Assembly (NCBI GenBank): GCA_012728725.1
Contig: JAAYEM010000029.1
Coordinates: 30,575-94,574 of the forward strand
Length of the DNA stretch: 64,000 nt
From: Tissierellia bacterium
GTDB lineage: Bacteria; Bacillota; Clostridia; Tissierellales; Tepidimicrobiaceae
Direction of reading: 5' to 3'
The translations under genes were made by a program, and so were the position numbers. A model generated the notes under the pieces. That model had not been told where the DNA came from. It did not search any database and worked only from the letters and a program-made list of their open reading frames with translations. This document shows positions 46,810 to 55,872 of this stretch, piece after piece (the stretch's first letter is position 1; each line of letters starts with the position of its first letter).

Positions 46810-47517
46810 GTGAAAATATTCATTATTAATAAAAAAACTCTATATACATTGCTAATAATAATCTCTATAATATTAATTGTAGGCATTTTTATGGTATTCT
46901 ATAATAGGGCGGAGGAAACTTTTAATATAGATATTTATTATAAAGGTAATGTTGATGAAAAAATCGTAGCAATTGCTTGTAATATAGACTGGGGTAATGA
47001 ATATATAGAAAAAATGCTTAATATTCTGGCTGAAAAAGATATAAAGATAACTTGCTTTGTTACGGGAAGGTGGGCAGAAAAATATCCAGAATTATTAAAA
47101 ACCATATATAAAGCAGGTCACCAAATAGGTAATCATGGTTATAATCACATAGACTATGACAAATTAGATTATGATAAAAATAGGCTAGAAATATTAAAAG
47201 CTCACAATGTAATAAAGGACATATTGGGAATTGAGCCTATATTCTTTTCACCCCCATCTGGAGCCTATAACGAAAATACTATTAAGGCTGCAAAAGATTT
47301 AAATTATGATATAATTATGTGGAGCATTGATACTATAGATTGGAGAGAGGATAGTAATAAGGAAAAAATAGTAAGCAGGGTGATAAATAATCTACACAAT
47401 TCTGCAATTATTTTAATCCATCCTACACAAGAAACTGTCAAGGCTTTACCGGAAATAATTTCATATATACACGATAAAGGATATGAAATTGGTACAATAA
47501 GTGATGTAGTAAAATAA
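46810..47517 (+). CDS. ylxY: Polysaccharide deacetylase family protein, YlxY-like
   Basis: 235 residues with a GTG start behind GGAGGG. One N-terminal membrane helix (about 10-30) anchors a NodB domain outside. Conserved parts: ITCFVTGRWAEKYPELLKTI, HQIGNHGYNHIDYDKL, FFSPPSGAYNENTIKAAK and SIDTIDWRED. The first catalytic motif, usually TFDDG/S, is replaced by CNIDWG, so the metal-binding Asp pair is altered and activity is uncertain, as in other YlxY/PdaB-like proteins linked to sporulation. It lies between pnp and the M16 peptidase as in Bacillus. Confidence 0.82.
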   Translation: MKIFIINKKTLYTLLIIISIILIVGIFMVFYNRAEETFNIDIYYKGNVDEKIVAIACNIDWGNEYIEKMLNILAEKDIKITCFVTGRWAEKYPELLKTIYKAGHQIGNHGYNHIDYDKLDYDKNRLEILKAHNVIKDILGIEPIFFSPPSGAYNENTIKAAKDLNYDIIMWSIDTIDWREDSNKEKIVSRVINNLHNSAIILIHPTQETVKALPEIISYIHDKGYEIGTISDVVK

Positions 47518-47541
47518 TACTAATGATTATAGGAGGACAAG

Positions 47542-48819
47542 ATGTATATAAAGGAAGAGTTAAAGAATGGTATCAGGGTTGTTATGGAAAGAATTCCATA
47601 TGTCAACTCTGTATCAATTGGTGTTTTCATTAATAATGGGTCCTCGAAAGAGGACAAGCATTTAAATGGTGTTTCCCATTTTATTGAACATATGCTTTTT
47701 AAGGGAACTAAAAATAGAACAGCAAAGGAGATTGCTGAATCAATAGATAATATTGGCGGTCAAATGAATGCCTTTACTGGAACAGAGTATACTTGCTTTT
47801 ATATAAAGGTACTGGACAACCATTTGCCTATTGCCATAGAAACCTTAGGGGATATGATTTTCAATGCAAGGTTTGACGAAGAGGATATCCAAAGGGAAAA
47901 AGGTGTAATATTTGAGGAGATAAAAATGTATCTAGATTCTCCAGAAGATCTGGTATATGATCTTTTAAATGAGATGATGTTTGAAGATACACCATTAGCT
48001 TTGCCAATATTAGGGTCTTATGAATCAGTTAAAAGTTTGAATAGGGAAACTATATTGGAGTATTTTAACAAACATTATATACCAGAAAATATGGTAATCT
48101 CTATTGTGGGTAATTTTGATGTGGAAGATACTATAAGTTTGTTAACCCAATACTTTGAAAAAGACAAAATAAATAAGAATGATATTGGTTTTGTAGACAA
48201 CAACCTACCCATATTTAGACAAAAATTATCTTTTAGACAAAAAGATACTGAGCAGTTGAATTTTTGTTTAGGGATGGAGGGAATTAAAAGGGGAGCAGAA
48301 GACCTCTATCCATTACTAGTTATGAACAACATATTTGGGGGAAGTATGAGTTCAAGATTATTCCAAAGAATCAGGGAAGAAAAGGGGCTAGTATATTCTG
48401 TTTACTCCCATCCAACATCTTTTAAAAACACAGGTACATTTACCATATATGCTGGCTTAGGATTTGGTCAAATAATAAATGTAGCGAGTTTAATTAATGA
48501 GATTATAAAGGACTTAAAGGCCAATTTAATAAGCAAGGAAGAATTGAGAAAATCAAAAGAACAACTAAAAGGGAATTATATATTAGGAATGGAAAGTATG
48601 TTTAGTAGAATGATGGACATAGGTAAATCTGAACTATTATTAGGTAGAATTATACCCCCTGAAGAAGTACTGAATAAGATAGAAAAGGTCCAAATGGAAG
48701 ATATAGAAAGGGTAATATTAAAAGTATTTGATAATCATAAATATAACATTGCATATATTGGAAATATCCCTGATAATGAAAAAACAGATGAGAAATTAAA
48801 AGAAATATTCTTCAGTTGA
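47542..48819 (+). CDS. mlpA: M16 family zinc peptidase (MlpA/YmxG-like)
   Basis: 425 residues. The inverted zinc motif HxxEH is in GVSHFIEHMLFKGTKNRTAK, and the third ligand glutamate is in the EKGVIFEEIKMYLDSPED region. The C-terminal half is the usual inactive M16 repeat with the R/Y substrate site (SSRLFQRIREEKGLVYSVYS). The homologue lies between ylxY and dut in Bacillus. The natural substrate is not known. Confidence 0.92.
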   Translation: MYIKEELKNGIRVVMERIPYVNSVSIGVFINNGSSKEDKHLNGVSHFIEHMLFKGTKNRTAKEIAESIDNIGGQMNAFTGTEYTCFYIKVLDNHLPIAIETLGDMIFNARFDEEDIQREKGVIFEEIKMYLDSPEDLVYDLLNEMMFEDTPLALPILGSYESVKSLNRETILEYFNKHYIPENMVISIVGNFDVEDTISLLTQYFEKDKINKNDIGFVDNNLPIFRQKLSFRQKDTEQLNFCLGMEGIKRGAEDLYPLLVMNNIFGGSMSSRLFQRIREEKGLVYSVYSHPTSFKNTGTFTIYAGLGFGQIINVASLINEIIKDLKANLISKEELRKSKEQLKGNYILGMESMFSRMMDIGKSELLLGRIIPPEEVLNKIEKVQMEDIERVILKVFDNHKYNIAYIGNIPDNEKTDEKLKEIFFS

Positions 48820-48828
48820 GGTGAGAGT

Positions 48829-49263
48829 ATGAAAATAAAAGTAGTAAATAAAAGCCCTTTTCCCCTTCCTTCTTATAAAACACCTGGTTCTTCAGGAATG
48901 GATTTATATGCAAATATAGAGAATTCTATACTGCTTAAACCTCTAGAAAGGGTATTGATACCCACAGGACTATATATATCCATTCCTGAAGGGTATGAAG
49001 CTCAAATAAGGGCTAGAAGCGGGTTAGCTTTAAAGCATGGGATCACATTAGCTAACGGAATTGGTACCATAGATAGTGATTATAGGGGAGAAATTGGGGT
49101 TATATTAGTAAATTTAGGCCAGGAAGAGTATGTAATTAATAGGGGAGACAGAATAGCTCAGCTAGTATTTGTTAAATATGAGCGGGTTGAATTGGAGGAA
49201 GTTGATACTTTAGATAATACAAGTAGGGGGGCTGGTGGTTTTGGCCATACAGGATATAAGTAG
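48829..49263 (+). CDS. dut: dUTP diphosphatase
   Basis: 144 residues, trimeric dUTPase type. All five motifs can be seen: [42 protein letters not shown] and the C-terminal [10 protein letters not shown] loop. It converts dUTP to dUMP, keeping uracil out of DNA. It follows mlpA after nine bases. Confidence 0.96.
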   Translation: MKIKVVNKSPFPLPSYKTPGSSGMDLYANIENSILLKPLERVLIPTGLYISIPEGYEAQIRARSGLALKHGITLANGIGTIDSDYRGEIGVILVNLGQEEYVINRGDRIAQLVFVKYERVELEEVDTLDNTSRGAGGFGHTGYK

Positions 49264-49305
49264 GGGAAAGTTTTATCATATTTAACCTTATCATAAATGA
49301 TAACT

Positions 49306-49333
49306 TCATATTAAAACATCTCTATCATAAAAT
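49306..49333 (+). promoter_or_regulatory. Candidate sigma-E promoter for the YmxH gene
   Basis: TCATATT (49306-49312), 13 bases, CATAAAAT (49326-49333). This fits the mother-cell sigma-E consensus with one mismatch in the minus-10. The gene product belongs to a sporulation-associated family. A TTATCA/TGATAA repeat lies just upstream (49288-49303). Confidence 0.45.
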
Positions 49334-49368
49334 ATTATTAAAAGACCCCAAACAAAGGAGATGATAAA

Positions 49369-49602
49369 ATGTTTCTAAGCGAATTAGCTGGTAAAGAGAT
49401 TGTAAACTTAAACAATGGTGAAAGATTGGGTATAATTGCAGATTCAGATATAATTGTAGATGAAAAAACTGGCAAAATAATCACTCTATTGGTGCCAGAA
49501 AAAAAGTTTCACTTTAAACTTTTTGGTATTAGCGAAGGTATAGAAATTCCTTGGCACACCATTAGAAAAATTGGAAATGACATGATAATAGTAGAAATAT
49601 AA
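49369..49602 (+). CDS. ymxH: YlmC/YmxH family PRC-barrel protein
   Basis: 77 residues. One PRC-barrel: LSELAGKEIVNLNNGERLGI, DSDIIVDEKTGKIITLLVPE and IPWHTIRKIGNDMIIV. YlmC/YmxH proteins are small, sporulation-associated and of unknown function. The position after dut is the same as in Bacillus. The ribosome site is AAAGGAGATG. A sigma-E-like promoter lies upstream. Confidence 0.88.
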   Translation: MFLSELAGKEIVNLNNGERLGIIADSDIIVDEKTGKIITLLVPEKKFHFKLFGISEGIEIPWHTIRKIGNDMIIVEI

Positions 49603-49656
49603 TAGGGATAAATGATATCATTGTTCTTAGATAAAATCCTTGAGGTGATGCACTAA

Positions 49657-50868
49657 ATGAAAACAATAGTTCAAAAATTTGGAGGAACATCTGTATCCTC
49701 TAAAGAAGGAAGAAACAGAGTAACTAATAAAATTATAGAAAAATACGATGAAGGTTATAAAATTGTGGTGGTAGTATCTGCAATGGGGAGAAAGGGAGAT
49801 CCCTATGCCACAGATACCTTGATAAATATGGTAAACCCTGGCAAATTACCAGGTAAAGAGATGGATCTTTTACTATCTTGTGGTGAGATAATTTCAGCTG
49901 TAGTATTAGCAAGTCACCTTTGTGAAAAAGGTTATAAGGTAGCTGTGCTTAGTGGTGCCCAAGCTGGAATTATTACTGATAACAATTTTGGAAATGCTGA
50001 AATTATAGAAATTAATCCAACCAATGTAATAAATCTTCTTAATGAAGATAAAATAGTAATAGTAGCTGGTTTTCAAGGTGCTAATAAAGAGGGAGAAATA
50101 ACTACCCTGGGCCGTGGTGGTAGTGATATATCTGCTGTAGCTATAGCTAGTGCAATAAAATGCAATTATGTGGAAATATATACAGATGTTGATGGAATAA
50201 TGACAGCAGATCCCAACATTGTACCTAATGCTAGGGTATTAAAAAGAATGTGCTATTCTGAAGTGTATCAATTAGCAGAAGATGGGGCTAAAGTTATACA
50301 TCCAAGGGCAGTAGAATTGGCACAGCAATATAATATACCTTTAATTATAAAAAACACCTATAGTGACAGTGAAGGGACCTCTATTGAAGAAACAAACGGC
50401 AACTTTATTAATAATAGAAGGGAATTGTTTAACGATAAAATAATTACAGCAATTACCTATATGAAGGATAGAATTCAAGTAAAAGTTAATACAGATGATG
50501 AGGAGAAAATAGATAAATTGATGAATGAATTGACATTAAATAAAATAAGTCTAGACCTTATTAACTTTTTTGTAGAACAAAAAATATTTACAATTGACAA
50601 GGAGGATAAGGACAAACTTGTTACCATATTGGATCAAGGTAAGTTCGATTATGAAATAGTTGAAAACTGTTGTAAAATTAGTGCAATCGGCTATAAGATG
50701 AGAGGGGTTCCTGGAGTAATGGCAAGAATAGTAAAAGCATTGTCAAAAGAAGGGATACAGATACTGCAGACTTCCGACTCCCACAATACTATTTGGTGTT
50801 TAATCAAAGAACCTGATCTAGATAAGGCTCTAAAAGCCCTACACAGTGAATTCAAACTTGATGAATAA
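49657..50868 (+). CDS. dapG: Aspartate kinase
   Basis: 403 residues. Kinase part: VQKFGGTSVSSKEGRNRVTN, LSCGEIISAVVLASHL, LGRGGSDISAVAIASAIKCN and YTDVDGIMTADP. Two ACT domains follow (about 265-400; GYKMRGVPGVMARIVKALSK). It phosphorylates aspartate for lysine, diaminopimelate and dipicolinate synthesis. In Bacillus this locus also has spoVFAB, asd and dapA, none of which are here. The symbol is chosen by synteny with dapG; it could equally be called lysC. Confidence 0.9.
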   Translation: MKTIVQKFGGTSVSSKEGRNRVTNKIIEKYDEGYKIVVVVSAMGRKGDPYATDTLINMVNPGKLPGKEMDLLLSCGEIISAVVLASHLCEKGYKVAVLSGAQAGIITDNNFGNAEIIEINPTNVINLLNEDKIVIVAGFQGANKEGEITTLGRGGSDISAVAIASAIKCNYVEIYTDVDGIMTADPNIVPNARVLKRMCYSEVYQLAEDGAKVIHPRAVELAQQYNIPLIIKNTYSDSEGTSIEETNGNFINNRRELFNDKIITAITYMKDRIQVKVNTDDEEKIDKLMNELTLNKISLDLINFFVEQKIFTIDKEDKDKLVTILDQGKFDYEIVENCCKISAIGYKMRGVPGVMARIVKALSKEGIQILQTSDSHNTIWCLIKEPDLDKALKALHSEFKLDE

Positions 50869-50885
50869 AATGCTAGTCTAATTTG

Positions 50886-50926
50886 AAAGGCTTTCTATAT
50901 GTTTTAATAGAAGCCTTTTTATTTTT
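50886..50926 (+). terminator. Intrinsic terminator after aspartate kinase
   Basis: AAAGGCTT plus CTAT pair with ATAG plus AAGCCTTT around an eight-base loop, with one bulge, and run into TTTTTATTTTT. Confidence 0.8.
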
Positions 50927-51004
50927 ATCCTTAAAATCTTAAGCATATTATTGGCTTAATAGTAAAAACTATAGTATGGATACTAAAATAATGGAGGTAA
51001 TAAA

Positions 51005-51688
51005 GTGAATATAAGCAATGATCAAAACAATAAGGAACAAGTTATGGAAAGCGTAAAAAAATTAGGGATGCCTAATACACCAAGTTTTGAAAACAATATT
51101 CAATTTCTAACTATTATTGGGGAAATAGAAGGGCATAATTCATCCTCTTCTGACAAAAAAACTACAAAATATGAACACATAATTCCTATGTTGATAGCAG
51201 CTGTACAGGATCCCAAAATTGAAGGAATTTTTATTATCCTAAATACAGTGGGGGGAGATGTGGAAGCAGGATTAGCTTTGGCTGAAATGATATATAGTAT
51301 AGATAAACCAAAGGTGTCTCTAGTATTGGGGGGAGGCCATAGTATAGGTGTACCGTTAGCTACTGCTTCTGACTACTCTTTTATAGTCCCTACAGCTACT
51401 ATGACTATCCATCCAATAAGGACTACAGGCTTAGTGATTGGGGTGCCACAGACCTTTAGATACTTTGAAAAAATGCAACATAGGATAATAGATTTCATAC
51501 TGAGGACATCTAATATAAAAATGGAAACCCTTAAGGATCTAATGTATGCTACAGATGAACTAGCCAATGATGTTGGAACTATACTAATAGGCAAAGAAGC
51601 TGTGGATTATGGACTTATTGATGATGTAGGTGGATTTAGTCAGGCTTTGAAAAAGCTTAAAGAATTGATTGATAGGAAAAAGTCATAG
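51005..51688 (+). CDS. tepA: TepA-like ClpP-class serine protease
   Basis: 227 residues with a GTG start behind GGAGG. ClpP/SppA-like fold: IFIILNTVGGDVEAGLALAE, then LVLGGGHSIGVPLATASDYS with the nucleophile serine in GHSIG, and TATMTIHPIRTTG with the histidine. Bacillus TepA ('translocation-enhancing protein') is in the same place before ftsK/spoIIIE. Some studies link it to turnover of small acid-soluble spore proteins. There is no signal peptide, so it is cytoplasmic. Confidence 0.88.
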   Translation: MNISNDQNNKEQVMESVKKLGMPNTPSFENNIQFLTIIGEIEGHNSSSSDKKTTKYEHIIPMLIAAVQDPKIEGIFIILNTVGGDVEAGLALAEMIYSIDKPKVSLVLGGGHSIGVPLATASDYSFIVPTATMTIHPIRTTGLVIGVPQTFRYFEKMQHRIIDFILRTSNIKMETLKDLMYATDELANDVGTILIGKEAVDYGLIDDVGGFSQALKKLKELIDRKKS

Positions 51689-51765
51689 TATATAGGTTTA
51701 AATTATGCTATAATAACATGTAAATATGTATAAATAAGTAGGTGTAATTAATTTACAAATTTAAA

Positions 51766-51794
51766 CTGTCATTCCATAAAAGTGATGATATAAT
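51766..51794 (+). promoter_or_regulatory. Sigma-A promoter for ftsK
   Basis: CTGTCA (51766-51771), 17 bases, TATAAT (51789-51794) preceded by TGA (extended minus-10). The 160-base gap between tepA and ftsK also holds a second TATAAT preceded by TGC near 51710. Confidence 0.55.
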
Positions 51795-51850
51795 AAGAAT
51801 AGTATTGAAATATATTTGGACTACTTTAGTTTATTCAAGAGGTGATCTTC

Positions 51851-53989
51851 TTGAGCAAGAAAAAAACAAAAGAATATAATAGGGATATATTAGGTGTAAT
51901 GATTATTTCTTTCGGTATTCTATCCAGCATAAGTTTATTTAGTAACAAGACGGGAATAGTTGGAAGTTTTTTGAGAAGCATCTATTTTACACTGATGGGA
52001 TTTGGTGGCTATGTTTTTCCCTTAATAATTATAGCCATAGGATCATTGTTAATAATTAATAAAATAAATATAAAAAAAGATATAAAATCCATATACCTAC
52101 TAGTTTTGTTTTTTTGTTTTTTGACCCTCTTAGATGTAAAAAATCAAAATGGATATAGCCTTTCTATGAAAATCGCCCAATCCTTAAAATTGAGTAAAGA
52201 AGGATTAGGAGGCGGTTTTATTGGAGCAGTTTTTGGATTTATATTTTACAAATTATTTGGCCCAGTGGGCACTTATATAATAATATCTTTTATCACTTTA
52301 ATATTCATATTGCTTTTTACTGAAGTAAAAATCAAAGATTTATATATGAAAATTAAATTAAAAAATAAAATAAAAGCCAATAAAGAAAATAATAAAAAAT
52401 CAAACATCATTGAAAATAAGCCATTAGACAAATTAAATTATGATAAAAATAAAGAAATAATAATTCACGATTACACAAAAAACAAAAAGGAAGAGAAAGA
52501 GGATATTTCAATTAATAACGAAAATTTATCTATAAGTAAAAATAAAATTGCCAACTATAAGCTTCCATCTTTAGATTTACTACATGATATTGAAATAAAA
52601 CAAGATGTAAGCAATAGGAATAAGAGGGAGATTTTACATAACGCAAAAAAAATCGAGGAAACCATGAAGAATTTTGGGATCCATGCTTCAATTATTCAAA
52701 TTAATAGAGGGCCAACTATAACATGTTATGAATTACAGCTGGCACCAGGAATTAAAGTAAGTAGAATTGTTAATTTAGCTGATGATTTATCCTTAAGTTT
52801 AGCAACCTCGGATATTAGGATTGAGGCTCCTATACCTGGGAAGGCAGCTGTAGGTATAGAAGTTCCTAATAAGGTGAAAGACAATGTCAGCTTAAAAGAA
52901 ATTTTACAATCCCAAGAATATGCTTCTTTAGACAGTAATTTGCCTTTAGCTTTAGGTAAAAATATATCTGGTAAACCAATAGTATCAACTATTGATAAAA
53001 TGCCTCATTTATTAATAGCTGGAGCAACTGGCTCAGGAAAAAGTGTTTGCATTAACACTATTATTATGAGCCTATTATTCAGGGCCCATCCAGAGGAGGT
53101 AAAGCTACTGCTAATTGACCCCAAGGTAGTGGAATTAAGTATATATAATGGTATTCCACATTTACTAATACCTGTAGTTACTGAGCCTAAAAAGGCTGCA
53201 TCTGCTTTAAGCTGGGCTGTGGAAGAAATGGAAAGACGCTATAAATTATTTGCTAAAAATAATGTTAGAGATATATGGGCCTACAATTCTAAACTAGTCA
53301 GTAAAGATGAACAAAAACTACCCAATATTGTTATAATAATAGACGAATTAGCCGATTTAATGATGGTAGCTGCTCAAGAAATTGAGGACTATATTTGTAG
53401 GCTAGCCCAAATGGCTAGGGCGGCAGGTATGTATTTAATAATTGCTACCCAAAGACCTTCTGTTGATGTTATAACGGGTACTATTAAGGCTAATATACCT
53501 TCAAGGATATCCTTTGCAGTGTCATCTCAAATTGACTCTAGAACTATATTAGACATGGCAGGGGCTGAAAAACTATTAGGAAGAGGAGATATGCTTTTTT
53601 ATCCTGCTGATTATCCTAAACCTATACGCATCCAAGGAGCCTATATTAGCGACCAGGAAGTGGAAAAGGTTGTAAATTATCTAAAAACTCAGAATGTAGC
53701 TGAATATGATGACGGTGTAATGGAAAGTATTGAAAATAAAACAGAACTATCTAATATAACTGGAGATGTTGATGATCTGCTAATGGAGGCAATTAATTTA
53801 GTGGTGGAAGAAGGACAAGCTTCAATATCCTTATTGCAAAGAAAATTAAGGATAGGATATGCAAGAGCTGCAAGGATAATCGATCAAATGGAAGAAAGAG
53901 GCATAATAGGCGGCTATGAGGGCAGTAAGCCTAGAAAAGTATTAATATCTAAAGAGGATATAGATTCTATATTGGAGGAGCGAAAGTAG
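51851..53989 (+). CDS. ftsK: DNA translocase FtsK/SpoIIIE
   Basis: 712 residues from TTG 51851 behind AGAGGTGAT; GTG 51842 lies in the site. Four N-terminal membrane helices (about 12-150), a lysine/asparagine-rich linker (about 165-245), the RecA-like motor (Walker A GATGSGKSVCINTIIMSLLF; Walker B IVIIIDELADLMMVAAQEIE) and the gamma winged-helix (about 640-705, EEGQASISLLQRKLRIGYAR). It pumps DNA through the division or sporulation septum. The short linker and the sporulation setting fit SpoIIIE; only one such gene is in the window. Confidence 0.95.
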   Translation: MSKKKTKEYNRDILGVMIISFGILSSISLFSNKTGIVGSFLRSIYFTLMGFGGYVFPLIIIAIGSLLIINKINIKKDIKSIYLLVLFFCFLTLLDVKNQNGYSLSMKIAQSLKLSKEGLGGGFIGAVFGFIFYKLFGPVGTYIIISFITLIFILLFTEVKIKDLYMKIKLKNKIKANKENNKKSNIIENKPLDKLNYDKNKEIIIHDYTKNKKEEKEDISINNENLSISKNKIANYKLPSLDLLHDIEIKQDVSNRNKREILHNAKKIEETMKNFGIHASIIQINRGPTITCYELQLAPGIKVSRIVNLADDLSLSLATSDIRIEAPIPGKAAVGIEVPNKVKDNVSLKEILQSQEYASLDSNLPLALGKNISGKPIVSTIDKMPHLLIAGATGSGKSVCINTIIMSLLFRAHPEEVKLLLIDPKVVELSIYNGIPHLLIPVVTEPKKAASALSWAVEEMERRYKLFAKNNVRDIWAYNSKLVSKDEQKLPNIVIIIDELADLMMVAAQEIEDYICRLAQMARAAGMYLIIATQRPSVDVITGTIKANIPSRISFAVSSQIDSRTILDMAGAEKLLGRGDMLFYPADYPKPIRIQGAYISDQEVEKVVNYLKTQNVAEYDDGVMESIENKTELSNITGDVDDLLMEAINLVVEEGQASISLLQRKLRIGYARAARIIDQMEERGIIGGYEGSKPRKVLISKEDIDSILEERK

Positions 53990-55330
53990 ATGGATACAAT
54001 GAATACAACAATAGTAACATTAGGTTGCTCAAAAAACGAAATAGATTCTGAATTAATGATGGGTATATTAAAGAATAACAATTATAAATTCGTAAGCTCA
54101 TTAGAGGATGCAGATATTATTATAATAAATACCTGTGGCTTTATAGAAGATGCAAAAAAGGAATCTATTGAAACTATTTGGAAGATTACAAGATATAAAA
54201 GAGAGGGAAATTGTAAATATATAATATTAGCTGGCTGTTTGGCTGAAAGATACCCAAAGGAACTATTAGAAGAAATAGATGAAATAGATGGCATAATAGG
54301 TACAGGCAACATAAAGGATATTGTCCAGTTAATAGAAGAACTGAAAAATGGGAAAAACAAAATCATAAGAACCAAAAATATTAATGAAGACTATATAGAA
54401 AGGATTAAAAGGATTAGTTTTAGACCTACTGAATATGTTAAAATATCTGAAGGATGTAATAATTTTTGCACCTATTGTATTATACCAAAATTAAGAGGTA
54501 AACATAGAAGTAGAAAAATGGAGGATATAATAGAGGAAGTAGAGTTCCTTACCGATAATGGAGTTAAGGAAATAATTCTTATTGGTCAAAATATTACAGA
54601 TTATGGGATAGATTTATATGGTGATTATAAACTATATGAACTATTAGATCATTTAAATAAAATTGAAAAAGTAAAATGGATTAGATTATTGTATTTATAT
54701 CCAGACAATATTTCAGAAAGGCTGATATCATCAATCAAAAACAACCAAAAAGTTTTAAAATATTTAGATATACCACTACAACATATTAATAATGAAATTT
54801 TAAAGCGAATGAATAGGAAGACTACCAAAGAGGATATAGTAGAATTAATATCCAAATTAAGAAGAGAAATTCCAGAAGTAGTAATCAGAACAACATTTAT
54901 AGTAGGATTCCCCGGTGAAAGTGAAGAAATTTTCAATGAACTATATAGCTTTATTGAGGAGATTCAATTTGATAGGCTTGGAGTTTTTACTTATTCTAGG
55001 GAAGAAGGAACTCCGGCTTATAGTTTTGATAACCAGGTACCCGAAAAGGTAAAAACAGATAGAAAAGACAAAATTATGGAATTGCAGCGTGAAATCTCTT
55101 ATTCTCTAAACAGTAAAAAATTAGGGAATATTTATGAAGTCTTAATAGAAGAGCAAGGGGATGAAAATCTATATGTAGGTAGATCCTATATGGACAGTCC
55201 TGAAATAGATGGTATTATTTATGTCAGTTCAGATAAAAAGCTTGAAATTGGTCAGTTTATTAAAGTTAAGATAACAGATTATTTAGAGTATGATTTGATA
55301 GGGGAGATAGTAGATGAATTTGGCAAATAA
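53990..55330 (+). CDS. rimO: Ribosomal protein uS12 (Asp89) methylthiotransferase RimO
   Basis: 446 residues directly after the ftsK stop. UPF0004 domain with three cysteines (VTLGCSKNEIDSELMMGIL, INTCGFIEDAKKESIE, LAGCLAERYP), radical SAM motif CNNFCTYCIIPKLRGKHRSR, and a C-terminal TRAM domain (about 375-440). The LGCSKNEID pattern fits RimO rather than MiaB. The 3' end overlaps pgsA by 17 bases. Confidence 0.94.
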   Translation: MDTMNTTIVTLGCSKNEIDSELMMGILKNNNYKFVSSLEDADIIIINTCGFIEDAKKESIETIWKITRYKREGNCKYIILAGCLAERYPKELLEEIDEIDGIIGTGNIKDIVQLIEELKNGKNKIIRTKNINEDYIERIKRISFRPTEYVKISEGCNNFCTYCIIPKLRGKHRSRKMEDIIEEVEFLTDNGVKEIILIGQNITDYGIDLYGDYKLYELLDHLNKIEKVKWIRLLYLYPDNISERLISSIKNNQKVLKYLDIPLQHINNEILKRMNRKTTKEDIVELISKLRREIPEVVIRTTFIVGFPGESEEIFNELYSFIEEIQFDRLGVFTYSREEGTPAYSFDNQVPEKVKTDRKDKIMELQREISYSLNSKKLGNIYEVLIEEQGDENLYVGRSYMDSPEIDGIIYVSSDKKLEIGQFIKVKITDYLEYDLIGEIVDEFGK

Positions 55331-55859
55331 AATAACTTTATTACGTGTATTGATGATTCCTATTTTTATGATTGTATTATTATCTGGATTTAATTACAGT
55401 TCTTACATTGCTGCATTAATTTTTGCCATAGCTTCTGCAACAGATGGATTAGATGGCTATATTGCAAGAAGTAGAAATCAAATAACCACCTTTGGTAAAT
55501 TTATTGACCCATTAGCAGATAAGCTTTTGGTTTCTACAGCTCTAATATCACTAGTGCAACTTGGCAAAGTACCTGCATGGATTGTTGTAATAATAATAGC
55601 TAGGGAATTTACTATTACAGGCTTTAGAATTATTGCTGCATCTGAAGGGATAACAATTGCAGCTAGTTCCTTAGGTAAAATTAAAACTAGTACCCAATTA
55701 ATAGCCATAATTGCCTTATTAATAAACAACTATCCTTTTAAACTGATACAATTTCCTTTTGATATTATAATGTTATATATATCCCTATTTTTCACCATAT
55801 TATCAGGAGCAGACTATCTATACAAAAATAGGCATGTTCTAAAAACTGGGCATAAGTAA
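55314..55859 (+). CDS. pgsA: CDP-diacylglycerol-glycerol-3-phosphate 3-phosphatidyltransferase
   Basis: 181 residues, a membrane protein. The CDP-alcohol phosphotransferase signature is complete: DGLDGYIARSRNQITTFGKF followed by IDPLADK, giving D-x2-DG-x2-AR-x8-G-x3-D-x3-D. It makes phosphatidylglycerol phosphate. It starts inside rimO and is followed by cinA. Confidence 0.96.
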   Translation: MNLANKITLLRVLMIPIFMIVLLSGFNYSSYIAALIFAIASATDGLDGYIARSRNQITTFGKFIDPLADKLLVSTALISLVQLGKVPAWIVVIIIAREFTITGFRIIAASEGITIAASSLGKIKTSTQLIAIIALLINNYPFKLIQFPFDIIMLYISLFFTILSGADYLYKNRHVLKTGHK

Positions 55860-55872
55860 TAGGAGTGATATA

